DNA from: an uncultured Lachnospiraceae bacterium
Lineage (GTDB): Bacteria; Bacillota; Clostridia; Lachnospirales; Lachnospiraceae
Direction of reading: 5' to 3'
Assembly (NCBI GenBank): GCA_910586585.1
Contig: CAJUKA010000082.1
Coordinates: 1-18,540 of the forward strand
DNA length: 18,540 bases
Each line of letters opens with the position of its first letter. Within the stretch, counting starts at the first letter, position 1. The notes under the pieces were generated by a model. It was not told the origin of the DNA and made no database searches. It saw only the letters and a list, made by a program, of their open reading frames with translations. Of the stretch, positions 6,934-13,762 are shown one piece after another. Made by a program: the position numbers and the translations under genes.

Positions 6934-7131
6934 ATGCCAAAAATGAAAACAAACAGAGCGGCTGCAAAGCGCTTTAAAGTAACAGGAACAGGTAAGTTAA
7001 AAAGAGCAAAAGCTTATAAAAGCCATATTCTGACAAAGAAAACAACAAAGAGAAAAAGAAATCTCAGAAAACCTGCTATCACAGACGCAACAAATGTTAA
7101 GAATATGAAGAAAATTTTACCATATTTATAA
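6934..7131 (+). CDS. rpmI: 50S ribosomal protein L35
   Basis: A 65-aa very basic protein of the large subunit, standard length. It begins MPKMKTNRAAAKRF and has the family-typical KSHILTKK and KRKRNLRK blocks and the C-terminal KKILPYL. The start is ATG 6934 with AGGAGG at 6919-6924 (9-base spacing); the open frame extends 8 codons further up, but that would overlap the binding site. Second gene of the IF3-L35-L20 operon, 36 bases before rplT. Confidence 0.96.
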   Translation: MPKMKTNRAAAKRFKVTGTGKLKRAKAYKSHILTKKTTKRKRNLRKPAITDATNVKNMKKILPYL

Positions 7132-7167
7132 AAGTCAGAATGATTATTTGATAGGAGGATTAAAAAA

Positions 7168-7524
7168 ATGGCAAGAATTAAAGGTGGTTTAAACGCAAAA
7201 AAAAGACATAAAAGAGTATTAAAACTTGCAAAAGGATACAGAGGTGCAAGATCAAAACAGTATAGAGTAGCAAAACAGTCTGTTATGAGAGCATTGGCTT
7301 CTTCTTATGCAGGCAGAAAAGAAAGAAAGCGTCAGTTCAGACAGCTTTGGATTGCACGTATCAATGCAGCAGCTAGAATGAATGGTTTGTCATACAGTAA
7401 GATGATGCACGGTTTGAAAGTTGCCGGAGTAGACATTAACAGAAAAATGCTTGCGGAGATGGCTGTAAATGACGCAGAAGGTTTCAAAACGCTTGCTGAG
7501 CTTGCAAAGAGCAAAATTGCATAA
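7168..7524 (+). CDS. rplT: 50S ribosomal protein L20
   Basis: 118 aa, the normal length. L20 is an early assembly protein of the large subunit that binds 23S rRNA; in Firmicutes it also represses its own operon by binding the leader. N-terminal basic tail MARIKGG...KKRHKRVLKLAKGYRG, then the globular part with RQLWIARINAAAR and NRKMLAEMA. AGGAGG at 7153-7158 is 9 bases upstream of ATG. It is the last gene of the operon and is followed by a strong terminator. Confidence 0.97.
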   Translation: MARIKGGLNAKKRHKRVLKLAKGYRGARSKQYRVAKQSVMRALASSYAGRKERKRQFRQLWIARINAAARMNGLSYSKMMHGLKVAGVDINRKMLAEMAVNDAEGFKTLAELAKSKIA

Positions 7525-7535
7525 ATAAAAGAGAG

Positions 7536-7582
7536 AAAGAGATTGTTTTCATAAAAAAATTTTATGGAATAATCTCTTTTTT
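7536..7582 (+). terminator. Terminator of the infC-rpmI-rplT operon
   Basis: AAAGAGATT (7536-7544) pairs with AATCTCTTT (7571-7579). An inner stem CATAAAA/TTTTATG closes the loop, with a small mismatch between them, and a T run follows to 7582. It begins 12 bases after the rplT stop. Confidence 0.85.
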
Positions 7583-7673
7583 ATATTATAGAAAATTGCG
7601 CTCTAGTAGATCATTGAAACAAAAAAGAATCATGTGAACCTATAAAAACTTTGTAAATAATTTAACAAACAAG

Positions 7674-7702
7674 TTTACCATATTAATATTGTCTGATATA
7701 TT
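7674..7702 (+). promoter_or_regulatory. Promoter candidate for pepD
   Basis: TTTACC (7674-7679), a 17-base spacer and TATATT (7697-7702), about 80 bases before the pepD start. The surrounding 7583-7770 is AT-rich with no other structure noticed. Confidence 0.5.
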
Positions 7703-7781
7703 ATAGAGAAGAAGTGGAGAAACTATGAATATAATAGATATTTTCATCTGAAATAAAAATCACATAGAAATGAGGAAATTT

Positions 7782-9233
7782 ATGAAAGAATTAGAAAATT
7801 TAGAGCCAAGAAAAGTATTTTATTATTTTGAAGAGATTTGCAGTATACCGCATGGCTCAGGGAATCTGGATCAAATCAGCAGTTATCTGGCTGACTTTGC
7901 AAAGGACAGAGGTTTGTTTCATATAAGAGATGCAAGCAATAATATAATTATTGTGAAAGAAGCCACAAAAGGATATGAAGAAGTTGAACCAATTATTTTA
8001 CAGGGCCATATGGATATGGTTGCTGTAAAAAAGAACAATTGTGATATCAATTTAAAAACAGATCCGCTTAGAGTGAAGACAGATGGTGAATATGTTTATG
8101 CAGAGGGAACCAGCCTTGGTGGAGATGATGGAATAGCAGTCGCATATATCCTTGCAATACTTGATTCGTCTGATATTGAACATCCGCGAATTGAAGCAGT
8201 CATAACCACAGACGAAGAGGTCGGCATGGAAGGTGCTACAGCAATTGATTTGTCTATGCTCAAGGCAAAAAGGATGCTCAATATTGATTCTGAGGAAGAA
8301 GGAATTCTTCTGACAAGCTGTGCTGGAGGGATGCGAACAGACTGCCATATTCCAATAAAAACCGAAAGCAAATCAGAAGGCATATTTATGGAGATTTGTG
8401 TATGCGGACTTTTGGGAGGGCACTCAGGAACAGAAATTCACAAAGGACATGCCAATGCAATTAAATTATTGGGAATTACATTGCAGCAAGTTTTTAAAAA
8501 GATTCCATTTAGATTGGTACAGATAACTGGCGGAGAAAAGGATAATGCAATTCCAAGAGAAGCAAGTGCCATTATCAATATAGAAACAAGTGATAAAGAT
8601 AAATTTGTAGAAGAGATAACTAGAATTGAAAGTCAGGAAAAAAATGAAAATCAATCCAAAGAAAAGAACTTATCAATAAAGGCATCTTTGACTTCTGATT
8701 GTGGCAATAGCGTTTTTGACAATGACAGTACAGAGAGGGTTTTGTCCTTTTTAACATTGCTGCCAAATGGTGTAATAGCAATGAGCGCAGATATTGAGGG
8801 CTTAGTTGAGACTTCTTTGAATGTTGGTATTTTAGAGACAACTGCCAATGAAGTCGTTGCCAGCAGTGCTATTAGAAGTGCAATAGAAACAGCAAAGCAC
8901 AAGGTGAATCTTGAGGTGGAAACGCTTACAAAACTTTTGGGCGGGTTTATACAAACACATGGAGAGTATCCAGGATGGCAGTTCAACCCGGATTCAAAAC
9001 TGAGATCGGAAATGGTTCGAATCTACAAAGAACTATTTGGAAAAGATGTAAAAGTAGAAGCGCTTCACGCAGGTCTTGAGTGTGGAATTATGATATCAAA
9101 GATTCCTGGTCTTGACTGTGTTTCTTTTGGACCTGATATCTTTGATATACACACAACAGAAGAAAGACTAAGCATCTTATCAACAGCAAGAATGTGGGAC
9201 TATCTGCTTGCAATTTTGAAGCAAAAAGAGTAA
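7782..9233 (+). CDS. pepD: Aminoacyl-histidine dipeptidase, M20 family
   Basis: A cytosolic di-zinc peptidase cleaving Xaa-His and related dipeptides; 483 aa, family-typical length. Metal and catalytic residues fit the PepD/PepV group: His76-x-Asp78 (GHMDMV), Asp115/116 (GGDDGI), the Glu145-Glu146 pair (TTDEEVGMEG), Asp169 (NIDSEEEG) and a C-terminal His in DIHTTEERL. The dimerisation 'lid' segment (about 185-390) contains GGHSGTEIHKGHANAI. The N-terminus LEPRKVFYYFEEICSIPHGSGN is diagnostic of PepD. The start is ATG 7782 with GAGGA at 7772-7776; an upstream ATG at 7770 overlaps this binding site and has none of its own. Single gene with its own promoter, followed by a structured element and not by a simple terminator. 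Confidence 0.94.
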   Translation: MKELENLEPRKVFYYFEEICSIPHGSGNLDQISSYLADFAKDRGLFHIRDASNNIIIVKEATKGYEEVEPIILQGHMDMVAVKKNNCDINLKTDPLRVKTDGEYVYAEGTSLGGDDGIAVAYILAILDSSDIEHPRIEAVITTDEEVGMEGATAIDLSMLKAKRMLNIDSEEEGILLTSCAGGMRTDCHIPIKTESKSEGIFMEICVCGLLGGHSGTEIHKGHANAIKLLGITLQQVFKKIPFRLVQITGGEKDNAIPREASAIINIETSDKDKFVEEITRIESQEKNENQSKEKNLSIKASLTSDCGNSVFDNDSTERVLSFLTLLPNGVIAMSADIEGLVETSLNVGILETTANEVVASSAIRSAIETAKHKVNLEVETLTKLLGGFIQTHGEYPGWQFNPDSKLRSEMVRIYKELFGKDVKVEALHAGLECGIMISKIPGLDCVSFGPDIFDIHTTEERLSILSTARMWDYLLAILKQKE

Positions 9234-9273
9234 TACTCGTGTACTGACCGAGAAAGAATCGGCAAAGGAAAGT

Positions 9274-9410
9274 GCTATCGCACAGCGATTTAGAAAAGTC
9301 GCAAAGACGCACGAGAAGAACTTTTATGAGAGTATTTACGAATAAAAGTTCTTCTCAGTGAAGGTGCGTAGAAGCGGCTTTACTCTTTAGAGCTATCGCA
9401 CAGCGATTTA
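9274..9410 (+). repeat. Nested inverted-repeat element flanked by 19-bp direct repeats
   Basis: The direct repeat GCTATCGCACAGCGATTTA occurs exactly at 9274-9292 and 9392-9410; each holds a mini-hairpin TCGC-ACA-GCGA. Between them is a nested stem: AAGTCGC (9296-9302) with GCGGCTT (9374-9380); ACGCAC (9307-9312) with GTGCGT (9364-9369); and a perfect 15-bp arm pair, 9313-9327 with 9342-9356. No reading frame is supported. The second repeat lies just before the hflK ribosome binding site. It may act as an RNA leader or terminator, or be a miniature non-coding repeat. Confidence 0.75.
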
Positions 9411-9427
9411 AAATAGGAGAAAATAAA

Positions 9428-10474
9428 ATGCCAGAGAATTTCAGAGAATTTAAGCAGGGAAATTCTGCGGAAAATCAAAATCAAAAAAATACAGGAAACA
9501 AATCGTATGGAAAAGTATCAGCAATTGTGGTTGGAATATTTGTAGTTGGGATATTACTATTAGGATCTGTTTATTCCATTGGAGAGCAGGAGCAAGGGGT
9601 GGTGACCACTTTTGGAAATGCTGGAAGCGTCGTCACATCAGGACTCCATTTTAAGATTCCATTTGTGCAAAAAGTTACCAAAGTAAATACTACAATATTG
9701 GGGTTTCCTATTGGATATAGGATGAGTGGTGATGAAAGCGCGACACAAGAGCAGATTGATGATGAATCACTTATGATTACCTCAGATTTTAATTTTGTCA
9801 ATGTAGATTTTTATGTGGAATACAAAGTTTCTGATCCTGTGAAATATTTGTATCATTCACAACAACCGAAGGAAATTCTAAAAAATATTTCACAGTCCTG
9901 TATTCGAAATATTATAAGCAACTATGCAGTAGATGATGTTATCACTACTGGAAAGAGCAAGATTCAGGCAGAAATAAAAGATATGATTATAGAAAAACTA
10001 GAAGAGCAAGATGTAGGTCTTATGCTTGTCAATATATCCATGCAGGACGCGGAACCGCCCACAGAACAGGTTATTGAAGCATTCAAGGCTGTAGAAACAG
10101 CAAAGCAAGGCAAAGAAACAGCGATTAACAATGCCAATAAATATAGAAATGAAAAGATTCCAGAAGCAAGTGCTAAGGCGGACCAGATTATGCAGGACGC
10201 AGAAGCTTCAAAGCAGGAACGAGTAAATGAAGGCATCGCACAGGCGGCAAGATTTAATGAAATGTATACAGAGTATGAGAAAAACCCTGTTATTACAAAA
10301 CAGAGAATGTTTTTTGAAGCAATGGAACAGGTGCTTCCAGGCGTTAAACTGATTATAGATGATGGAAGTGGCGATTTAAACAAGACATTGTATTTAGATG
10401 AACTTCAGCTTGAAGATATTACAAATAACAGAGACGAAACACCTGTAGAAGATACAAATAATACCCAGGATTAA
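9428..10474 (+). CDS. hflK: SPFH-family protein HflK
   Basis: 348 aa. A short hydrophilic N-terminus rich in Asn, Gln and Gly (1-28) is followed by one membrane helix (about 30-50, AIVVGIFVVGILLLGSVYSI), then a band-7/SPFH domain beginning GEQEQGVVTTFG. In the family, HflK and HflC form a large membrane complex with the AAA protease FtsH and modulate its access to membrane substrates. A long helical, Lys/Glu/Ala-rich coiled-coil region (about 225-300, AVETAKQGKETAINNANKYRNEK) follows, typical of HflK. The acidic Asn/Thr-rich tail is unremarkable. AGGAGA at 9414-9419 precedes ATG 9428. hflC follows after 149 bases containing a pseudoknot-like leader, so the pair is a probable operon with separate translational control. 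Confidence 0.9.
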   Translation: MPENFREFKQGNSAENQNQKNTGNKSYGKVSAIVVGIFVVGILLLGSVYSIGEQEQGVVTTFGNAGSVVTSGLHFKIPFVQKVTKVNTTILGFPIGYRMSGDESATQEQIDDESLMITSDFNFVNVDFYVEYKVSDPVKYLYHSQQPKEILKNISQSCIRNIISNYAVDDVITTGKSKIQAEIKDMIIEKLEEQDVGLMLVNISMQDAEPPTEQVIEAFKAVETAKQGKETAINNANKYRNEKIPEASAKADQIMQDAEASKQERVNEGIAQAARFNEMYTEYEKNPVITKQRMFFEAMEQVLPGVKLIIDDGSGDLNKTLYLDELQLEDITNNRDETPVEDTNNTQD

Positions 10475-10510
10475 GAGTAAAAAAGGCGGAATAGATTGTC
10501 TTTTACTCCA

Positions 10511-10611
10511 GGTTTGTGTCTGCGCGGCATCACAAACCCAATATAATGCACAGCTCCATATATGCAGTATAGAATGAAAAATCTTCTATTTTGATTGCAC
10601 AAGCCGCGCAG
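10511..10611 (+). promoter_or_regulatory. Candidate H-type pseudoknot leader, copy 2
   Basis: GGTTTGTG (10511-10518) pairs perfectly with CACAAACC (10531-10538). The 12-base loop contains CTGCGCGGC (10520-10528), a perfect 9-bp complement of GCCGCGCAG (10603-10611), which ends five bases before GAGGA (10616-10620) of hflC. Compared with 3151-3204, a C-G pair here is U-A there, so pairing is kept by changes on both sides. The insert between the strands (10539-10602) is longer than in copy 1 and ends TTGATTGCACAAG, like the tails of the two-hairpin repeats. Confidence 0.6.
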
Positions 10612-10623
10612 AAATGAGGAAAA

Positions 10624-11493
10624 ATGAAGAAAAATTTTGCCAGGTTATTTGGAATTTTTATTGTTGCAGCAGCAATTGTTTTGCTGGCAAATTCTGCGTT
10701 TATTATAAAAGAGAATCAATATGGCCTGATTCGTGAGTTTGGAAAAATCGAACGCGTTATATCAAATTCAGGTTTGTATTTTAAGATTCCGTTTATACAG
10801 GAAAAAGATACTGTTACAAAAGAGCTTTTGTTGTATGATATTGCAAAATCTGATGTTATTACGCAAGATAAGAAGTCAATGATTGTTGATAGTTTTGTGC
10901 TGTGGCATGTGACAGACCCAAAAGTTTTTGCACAGACATTGAACACTTCTGAACAAAATGCGGAAAGCAGAATCAATGTAGCAGTGTACAATTCCATAAA
11001 AAATGTGATCAGTAGTATGACACAGGCAGATATCATTGCTGCAAGAGGCCGTAAGCTGACAAATTTGATAATGGAAAATGTATCAGGTATAAACCAATAT
11101 GGAATTGAAATTACAACCGTTGAAATCAAACTTCTTGACCTGCCAGAAGATAATAAAAATGCAGTATTTGAAAGAATGATATCAGAGCGAGAGAATATTG
11201 CTGCTACATATACCGCAGAAGGAAAAGCTGACGCACAAAAAATTCGGAATACAACGGATAAAGAAACCGCATTGATGATTTCTGAGGCTGAGAAGGCGGC
11301 TGAAATATTAAAAGCTGAAGGCGAGGCAGAATATATGAAAGAAATTGCTGCTGCTTATGATGGAGATATGAAAGCAGATTTTTATAGTTTTACAAGAAGT
11401 TTAGATGCGCTCAAAAATGCTATAACAGGCGGAAATAAAACGATTATATTGGATAAGGATTCACCTATCACACAGATTTTTTATAATAAATAA
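10624..11493 (+). CDS. hflC: SPFH-family protein HflC
   Basis: 289 aa, the usual HflC length. An N-terminal membrane helix (about 7-27, LFGIFIVAAAIVLLANSAFII) is followed by the SPFH domain starting KENQYGLIREFGKIERV. The protein ends in the HflC-type helical region (about 185-235, ERENIAATYTAEGKADAQKIR) and a C-terminal FYSFTRSLDALK segment. It partners HflK in the membrane complex associated with FtsH. GAGGA at 10616-10620 is only 3 bases from ATG, matching the other pseudoknot-led gene at 3217. It lies downstream of hflK and ends at a strong hairpin shared with the convergent DUF378 gene. Confidence 0.92.
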   Translation: MKKNFARLFGIFIVAAAIVLLANSAFIIKENQYGLIREFGKIERVISNSGLYFKIPFIQEKDTVTKELLLYDIAKSDVITQDKKSMIVDSFVLWHVTDPKVFAQTLNTSEQNAESRINVAVYNSIKNVISSMTQADIIAARGRKLTNLIMENVSGINQYGIEITTVEIKLLDLPEDNKNAVFERMISERENIAATYTAEGKADAQKIRNTTDKETALMISEAEKAAEILKAEGEAEYMKEIAAAYDGDMKADFYSFTRSLDALKNAITGGNKTIILDKDSPITQIFYNK

Positions 11494-11498
11494 TCATA

Positions 11499-11533
11499 TT
11501 TTCGGGATTTTGCAGAAAGCAAAATCCCGAAAA
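11499..11533. terminator. Bidirectional terminator between hflC and the DUF378 gene
   Basis: A perfect 15-bp stem: left arm 11499-11513 (TTTTCGGGATTTTGC), loop AGAAA, right arm 11519-11533. It starts 6 bases after the hflC stop and lies 17 bases beyond the end of the minus-strand gene. The A/T-rich ends of the stem provide limited T runs in both directions. Confidence 0.8.
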
Positions 11534-11550
11534 TTGCTAGAACTTAATCA

Positions 11551-11778
11551 TTATGATGCTTCAGATGTATCCGTTGTAACGTTTCCTAGTTTCATATAGA
11601 AGCATACCAGATAAAGTCCACAGATGCCGACCAATGCATATACGATTCTGGAAATCCATGTCATGCTGCCAAAAATGGAAGCGACAAGATTAAAATCCAA
11701 AAATCCGATTAAGCCCCAATTCACGGCTCCAATAATTGCAATAGTCAATGCGATACCATCAAGATATTTGTTTCCCAT
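11551..11778 (-). CDS. DUF378 membrane protein, 75 aa
   Basis: Two membrane helices (about 6-27 and 42-62) separated by FNLVASIFG. The DUF378 signature is clear: IAIIGAVNWGLIGFLDFNLV, then RIVYALVGICGLY. This is a family of small two-pass membrane proteins of unknown function, common in Firmicutes (YuzA-like). The tail is short and Thr/Ser-rich. On the minus strand GGAGG (plus-strand CCTCC at 11785-11789) lies 6 bases before the ATG. It is convergent with hflC and shares its terminator. The upstream 110 bases fold into a possible three-way structure. Confidence 0.9.
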   Translation of the reverse strand: MGNKYLDGIALTIAIIGAVNWGLIGFLDFNLVASIFGSMTWISRIVYALVGICGLYLVCFYMKLGNVTTDTSEAS

Positions 11779-12045
11779 ATTTAGCCTCCATGCTACGACT
11801 GTTGTTTAGGAGTAGCTAATGGCTCAAGTTTTCGCGTAGCACAAAACTTGCAGGCTGAAAATAAAAATATTCAACCGTTAGTCTCCTTGCAGATAGTATG
11901 TGTGAATGTGGAAAAACTATACATGAAATAGATGTTTTTTACATAGTTTCTAGTTCTGTGACAATTGGTTTGTCACTTTTTATCAATAAACAAGTACAAA
12001 AATACAGGAATAATATAATTATTTCATGAAATTTAAGTAATTAAA
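11779..12045. other. Divergent intergenic region
   Basis: No gene. Apart from the minus-strand leader at 11808-11887, it holds AAACTAT near 11916-11922 with ATAGTTT near 11943-11949, and GTGACA/TGTCAC (11958-11963, 11971-11976) followed by five T. The latter looks like a small plus-strand terminator with no known transcript entering it, so an unannotated small RNA is conceivable. The part from about 11990 to 12045 is AT-rich and featureless. Confidence 0.4.
11808..11887 (-). promoter_or_regulatory. Structured 5' leader of the DUF378 gene
   Basis: Read on the minus strand, it offers a closing region AGGAG/CTCCT (plus 11883-11887 and 11808-11812) with TAA/TTA inside. A first arm GGTTGA/TCAGCC (plus 11871-11876 and 11853-11858, one G-U) and a second perfect 8-bp arm CAAGTTTT/AAAACTTG (plus 11843-11850 and 11825-11832) complete a three-way-junction shape about 20 bases upstream of the GGAGG site. 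I do not recognise a known riboswitch consensus. All pairings are read by eye from a single sequence. Confidence 0.35.
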
Positions 12046-12089
12046 TTGAAATAGGCAAATTAATGTGGTATTCTATAGACGTATAGAAT
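12046..12089 (+). promoter_or_regulatory. Promoter with dyad operator candidate
   Basis: TTGAAA (12046-12051), a 17-base spacer and TATTCT (12069-12074). The perfect inverted repeat ATTCTATA (12070-12077), centre GACG, TATAGAAT (12082-12089) overlaps the -10 and the expected start of transcription. A further half-site, CTATAGAAT, occurs near 12118-12126. A repressor binding here would block initiation; the regulator is unknown. Confidence 0.5.
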
Positions 12090-12172
12090 TTTGCATTATT
12101 TCGAATCCTGTATATTACTATAGAATAGAAAGCTGCATCTGCTTAGTACAGGCGTAAGAGGAGGAGTGCATT

Positions 12173-12763
12173 ATGAAAGTCGCAGGTAATTCAAAACGTA
12201 AAAATGTGTTTCAAACAGACAATCAGTCTGTGACAGAACAGGAAGCAGATTCTAATAGCACGATTTTGCGACAATTAAAATTAGAGGATTTAGAGCAGGA
12301 GAGATTAGAAGTGAAAACAAAAATAACAGCAGAAAAGAAAACAACAGCAAAAAAGCCGGCTGAAAAGAAATCAACCGCTACAGCAAAAGCAGCTGAAGAG
12401 AAAATGACAGAAGTAACTACAACAGAGGAAACAGTACAACAGCCAGAGGCTGCTGCAGAAGAGAAAACAAAAGCAGCTGAAGTTAAGAAAGAGACAAAAA
12501 CAACAGGAAAAACAACGAAGACTACAGCTAAAAAAGAGACAAAGGCAGCAGAGAAAGTATCGGTTTCAGAAAAAATCGTATTACAAATTAACGGCAGAGA
12601 AGATTTAGCAATGTCGAATTTAATTGACAGAGTAAAAGCAGCATATGTCGCTGAAGGCCATGAAGAAGATTCTATCAAGAATATTGAAGTGTACATAAAA
12701 CTTGATGAGAATATGGCTTATTATGTAATAGATGAATATGCTTCTGGTATAAGTTTATATTAA
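12173..12763 (+). CDS. DUF6465-like protein with long Lys/Ala/Thr/Glu linker
   Basis: 196 aa in two parts. Residues 1-130 are low-complexity and highly charged (repeated AEKK, AAEEK, TTAKK blocks), predicted disordered. Residues about 132-196 form a compact domain (EKIVLQINGREDLAMSNLIDRVKAAY ... IEVYIKLDENMAYYVIDEYASG) resembling the DUF6465 family of Clostridia, whose function is unknown. No signal peptide or membrane helix, so cytosolic. AGGAGG at 12159-12164 is 8 bases before ATG. It has its own promoter with an overlapping dyad and its own terminator, so it is monocistronic. The linker could bind nucleic acid or partner proteins, but that is a guess. Confidence 0.75.
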   Translation: MKVAGNSKRKNVFQTDNQSVTEQEADSNSTILRQLKLEDLEQERLEVKTKITAEKKTTAKKPAEKKSTATAKAAEEKMTEVTTTEETVQQPEAAAEEKTKAAEVKKETKTTGKTTKTTAKKETKAAEKVSVSEKIVLQINGREDLAMSNLIDRVKAAYVAEGHEEDSIKNIEVYIKLDENMAYYVIDEYASGISLY

Positions 12764-12784
12764 ATACAGAAACCCATACAAATT

Positions 12785-12819
12785 AAGCCTCAGATATCAT
12801 ATGAAATCTGAGGCTTTTT
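12785..12819 (+). terminator. Terminator of the DUF6465-like gene
   Basis: AAGCCTCAGAT (12785-12795) pairs perfectly with ATCTGAGGCTT (12806-12816), an 11-bp stem running into a T tract (12815-12819), 21 bases after the stop codon. Confidence 0.9.
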
Positions 12820-12820
12820 A

Positions 12821-12958
12821 TGCGCAGACCCGTGCAGAGAAATTATGCCGCTAATGCGGCACACGGGGCGTGCAGCAAGTAGAGGAAGATGACTCTTCCC
12901 TACTTGATTACACACACCCAGCGCGGCAGCAGGTCGTTTCCCTGCTCAATTGCATAAG
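12821..12958 (+). repeat. Two-hairpin intergenic repeat, copy B, with an extra hairpin
   Basis: It begins TGCGCAG directly after a terminator, as copy A begins TGCACAG. Hairpin 1: CCCGTG (12829-12834) with CACGGG (12862-12867), an 11-base 5' bulge, and apical TGCCGC/GCGGCA (12846-12851, 12856-12861). Hairpin 2: CAAGTAG and GGAAGA (12876-12889, one bulged A) with TCTTCC and CTACTTG (12894-12906). Third unit: GCGCGGC (12921-12927), AGCAGG/CCTGCT (12928-12933, 12941-12946), then CAATTGCATAAG. Stem sequences differ from copy A but pairing is kept. No coding potential. Confidence 0.7.
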
Positions 12959-13023
12959 TTGTGGAAGAAAAATCGAATAGCAAACAAAGGAACAAATTTA
13001 GCCGCTTTGATCAATAATATTGC

Positions 13024-13224
13024 TTAGTTATTTGTATCATGAGGAAAAATCAGGTTCAATATTTCTTGTTCTTCTGCGGTGATATTTGTAAACTGTTCCA
13101 AAACAGTAGCAATATTATTTCCTTTGGCATTGCACAACAGATAAATGACATCTGTAAGCTGAGATATAATGTCTTTCATTCGAATGGTATCAATTTTTTT
13201 ATTCTTTTGTATATCTTTATTCAT
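13024..13224 (-). CDS. Small hypothetical protein, 66 aa
   Basis: I do not recognise it. It has a basic N-terminus (MNKDIQKNKKIDTIRMK), then an amphipathic helical stretch (DIISQLTDVIYLLCNAKG), an Asn- and Thr-containing middle (NNIATVLEQFTNITAEEQ) and a short tail (EILNLIFPHDTNN). No membrane helix or metal site. Support comes from a minus-strand GGAG (plus-strand CTCC at 13232-13235) 7 bases before the ATG. The gene stands alone and antisense to its neighbours, with no convincing promoter or terminator seen. Confidence 0.55.
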   Translation of the reverse strand: MNKDIQKNKKIDTIRMKDIISQLTDVIYLLCNAKGNNIATVLEQFTNITAEEQEILNLIFPHDTNN

Positions 13225-13674
13225 ATAATAGCTCCATCTTGTGTATTGTGTTGTTTAACAGCGGCAGTGATAATAAAAATGGACCTTCATAGTTATGAGC
13301 AAAAGTTCATATAAAATCATCGAATCAGACTCTGCTCGATTTATCGTGAGATTTGAACAGCTAATATGCAGTCTAACAGTCAGTACAAAAGACGCGCGAC
13401 CTGCTGGGCAGTTACTAAAGATGACATATTAATATTGTCGTTGTTTTTAGAAAAGAAAAAATTTTGTTTGTTGAAATGTTAAAATATTGTTTCGGATATT
13501 TCTGTGTTCAGAAGAATTTTGTATTGGTTATTAAATTCTATGTGCCTTTCCGATTTGTTCGTATTTTAATGTATGCTACTTTTCAATGATTTAACGACAT
13601 AATCAGTTGCTTCTCTGAATACTATTAATGTAGCATAAATAAAAGGATTAATCAATAAAAAATAATACAAATTC
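13225..13674. other. 450-base non-coding gap before the pyrophosphatase
   Basis: No supported gene. Structures seen: ATCGA/TCGAT around 13318-13340; GACATAT/ATATTGTC near 13424-13440 followed by GTTGTTTTT, a possible weak terminator; and an 8-bp perfect inverted repeat TATGCTAC (13572-13579) with GTAGCATA (13630-13637) separated by 50 bases. The last could close a large RNA or DNA loop. The rest is AT-rich. Confidence 0.4.
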
Positions 13675-13703
13675 TTGACTTTAAAACTTATTATCGTTAG
13701 GAT
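13675..13703 (+). promoter_or_regulatory. Promoter candidate for the pyrophosphatase gene
   Basis: TTGACT (13675-13680), a 17-base spacer and TAGGAT (13698-13703, four of six), 60 bases before the start codon at 13763. Confidence 0.45.
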
Positions 13704-13762
13704 TATTATATCAAATTGGCGTGACAGCACAAAAAATTTTATACAGGAAGGATAAAGAAAAT

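Noticed and set aside
9274..9410. CRISPR-like array suggested by exact 19-bp repeats
   Set aside because: Only two copies, separated by about 100 bases of nested hairpin and not by a spacer of typical size; no cas genes.
12223..12696. 157-codon minus-strand frame opposite the DUF6465-like gene
   Set aside because: A reflection of the Lys/Ala/Thr/Glu repeats read backwards (Ser/Val/Phe runs); no start signals.
13039..13314. 91-codon plus-strand frame opposite the small minus-strand gene
   Set aside because: No RBS, Phe/Ile/Cys-rich composition typical of antisense reading of AT-rich coding DNA; the minus-strand frame has a proper GGAG site.
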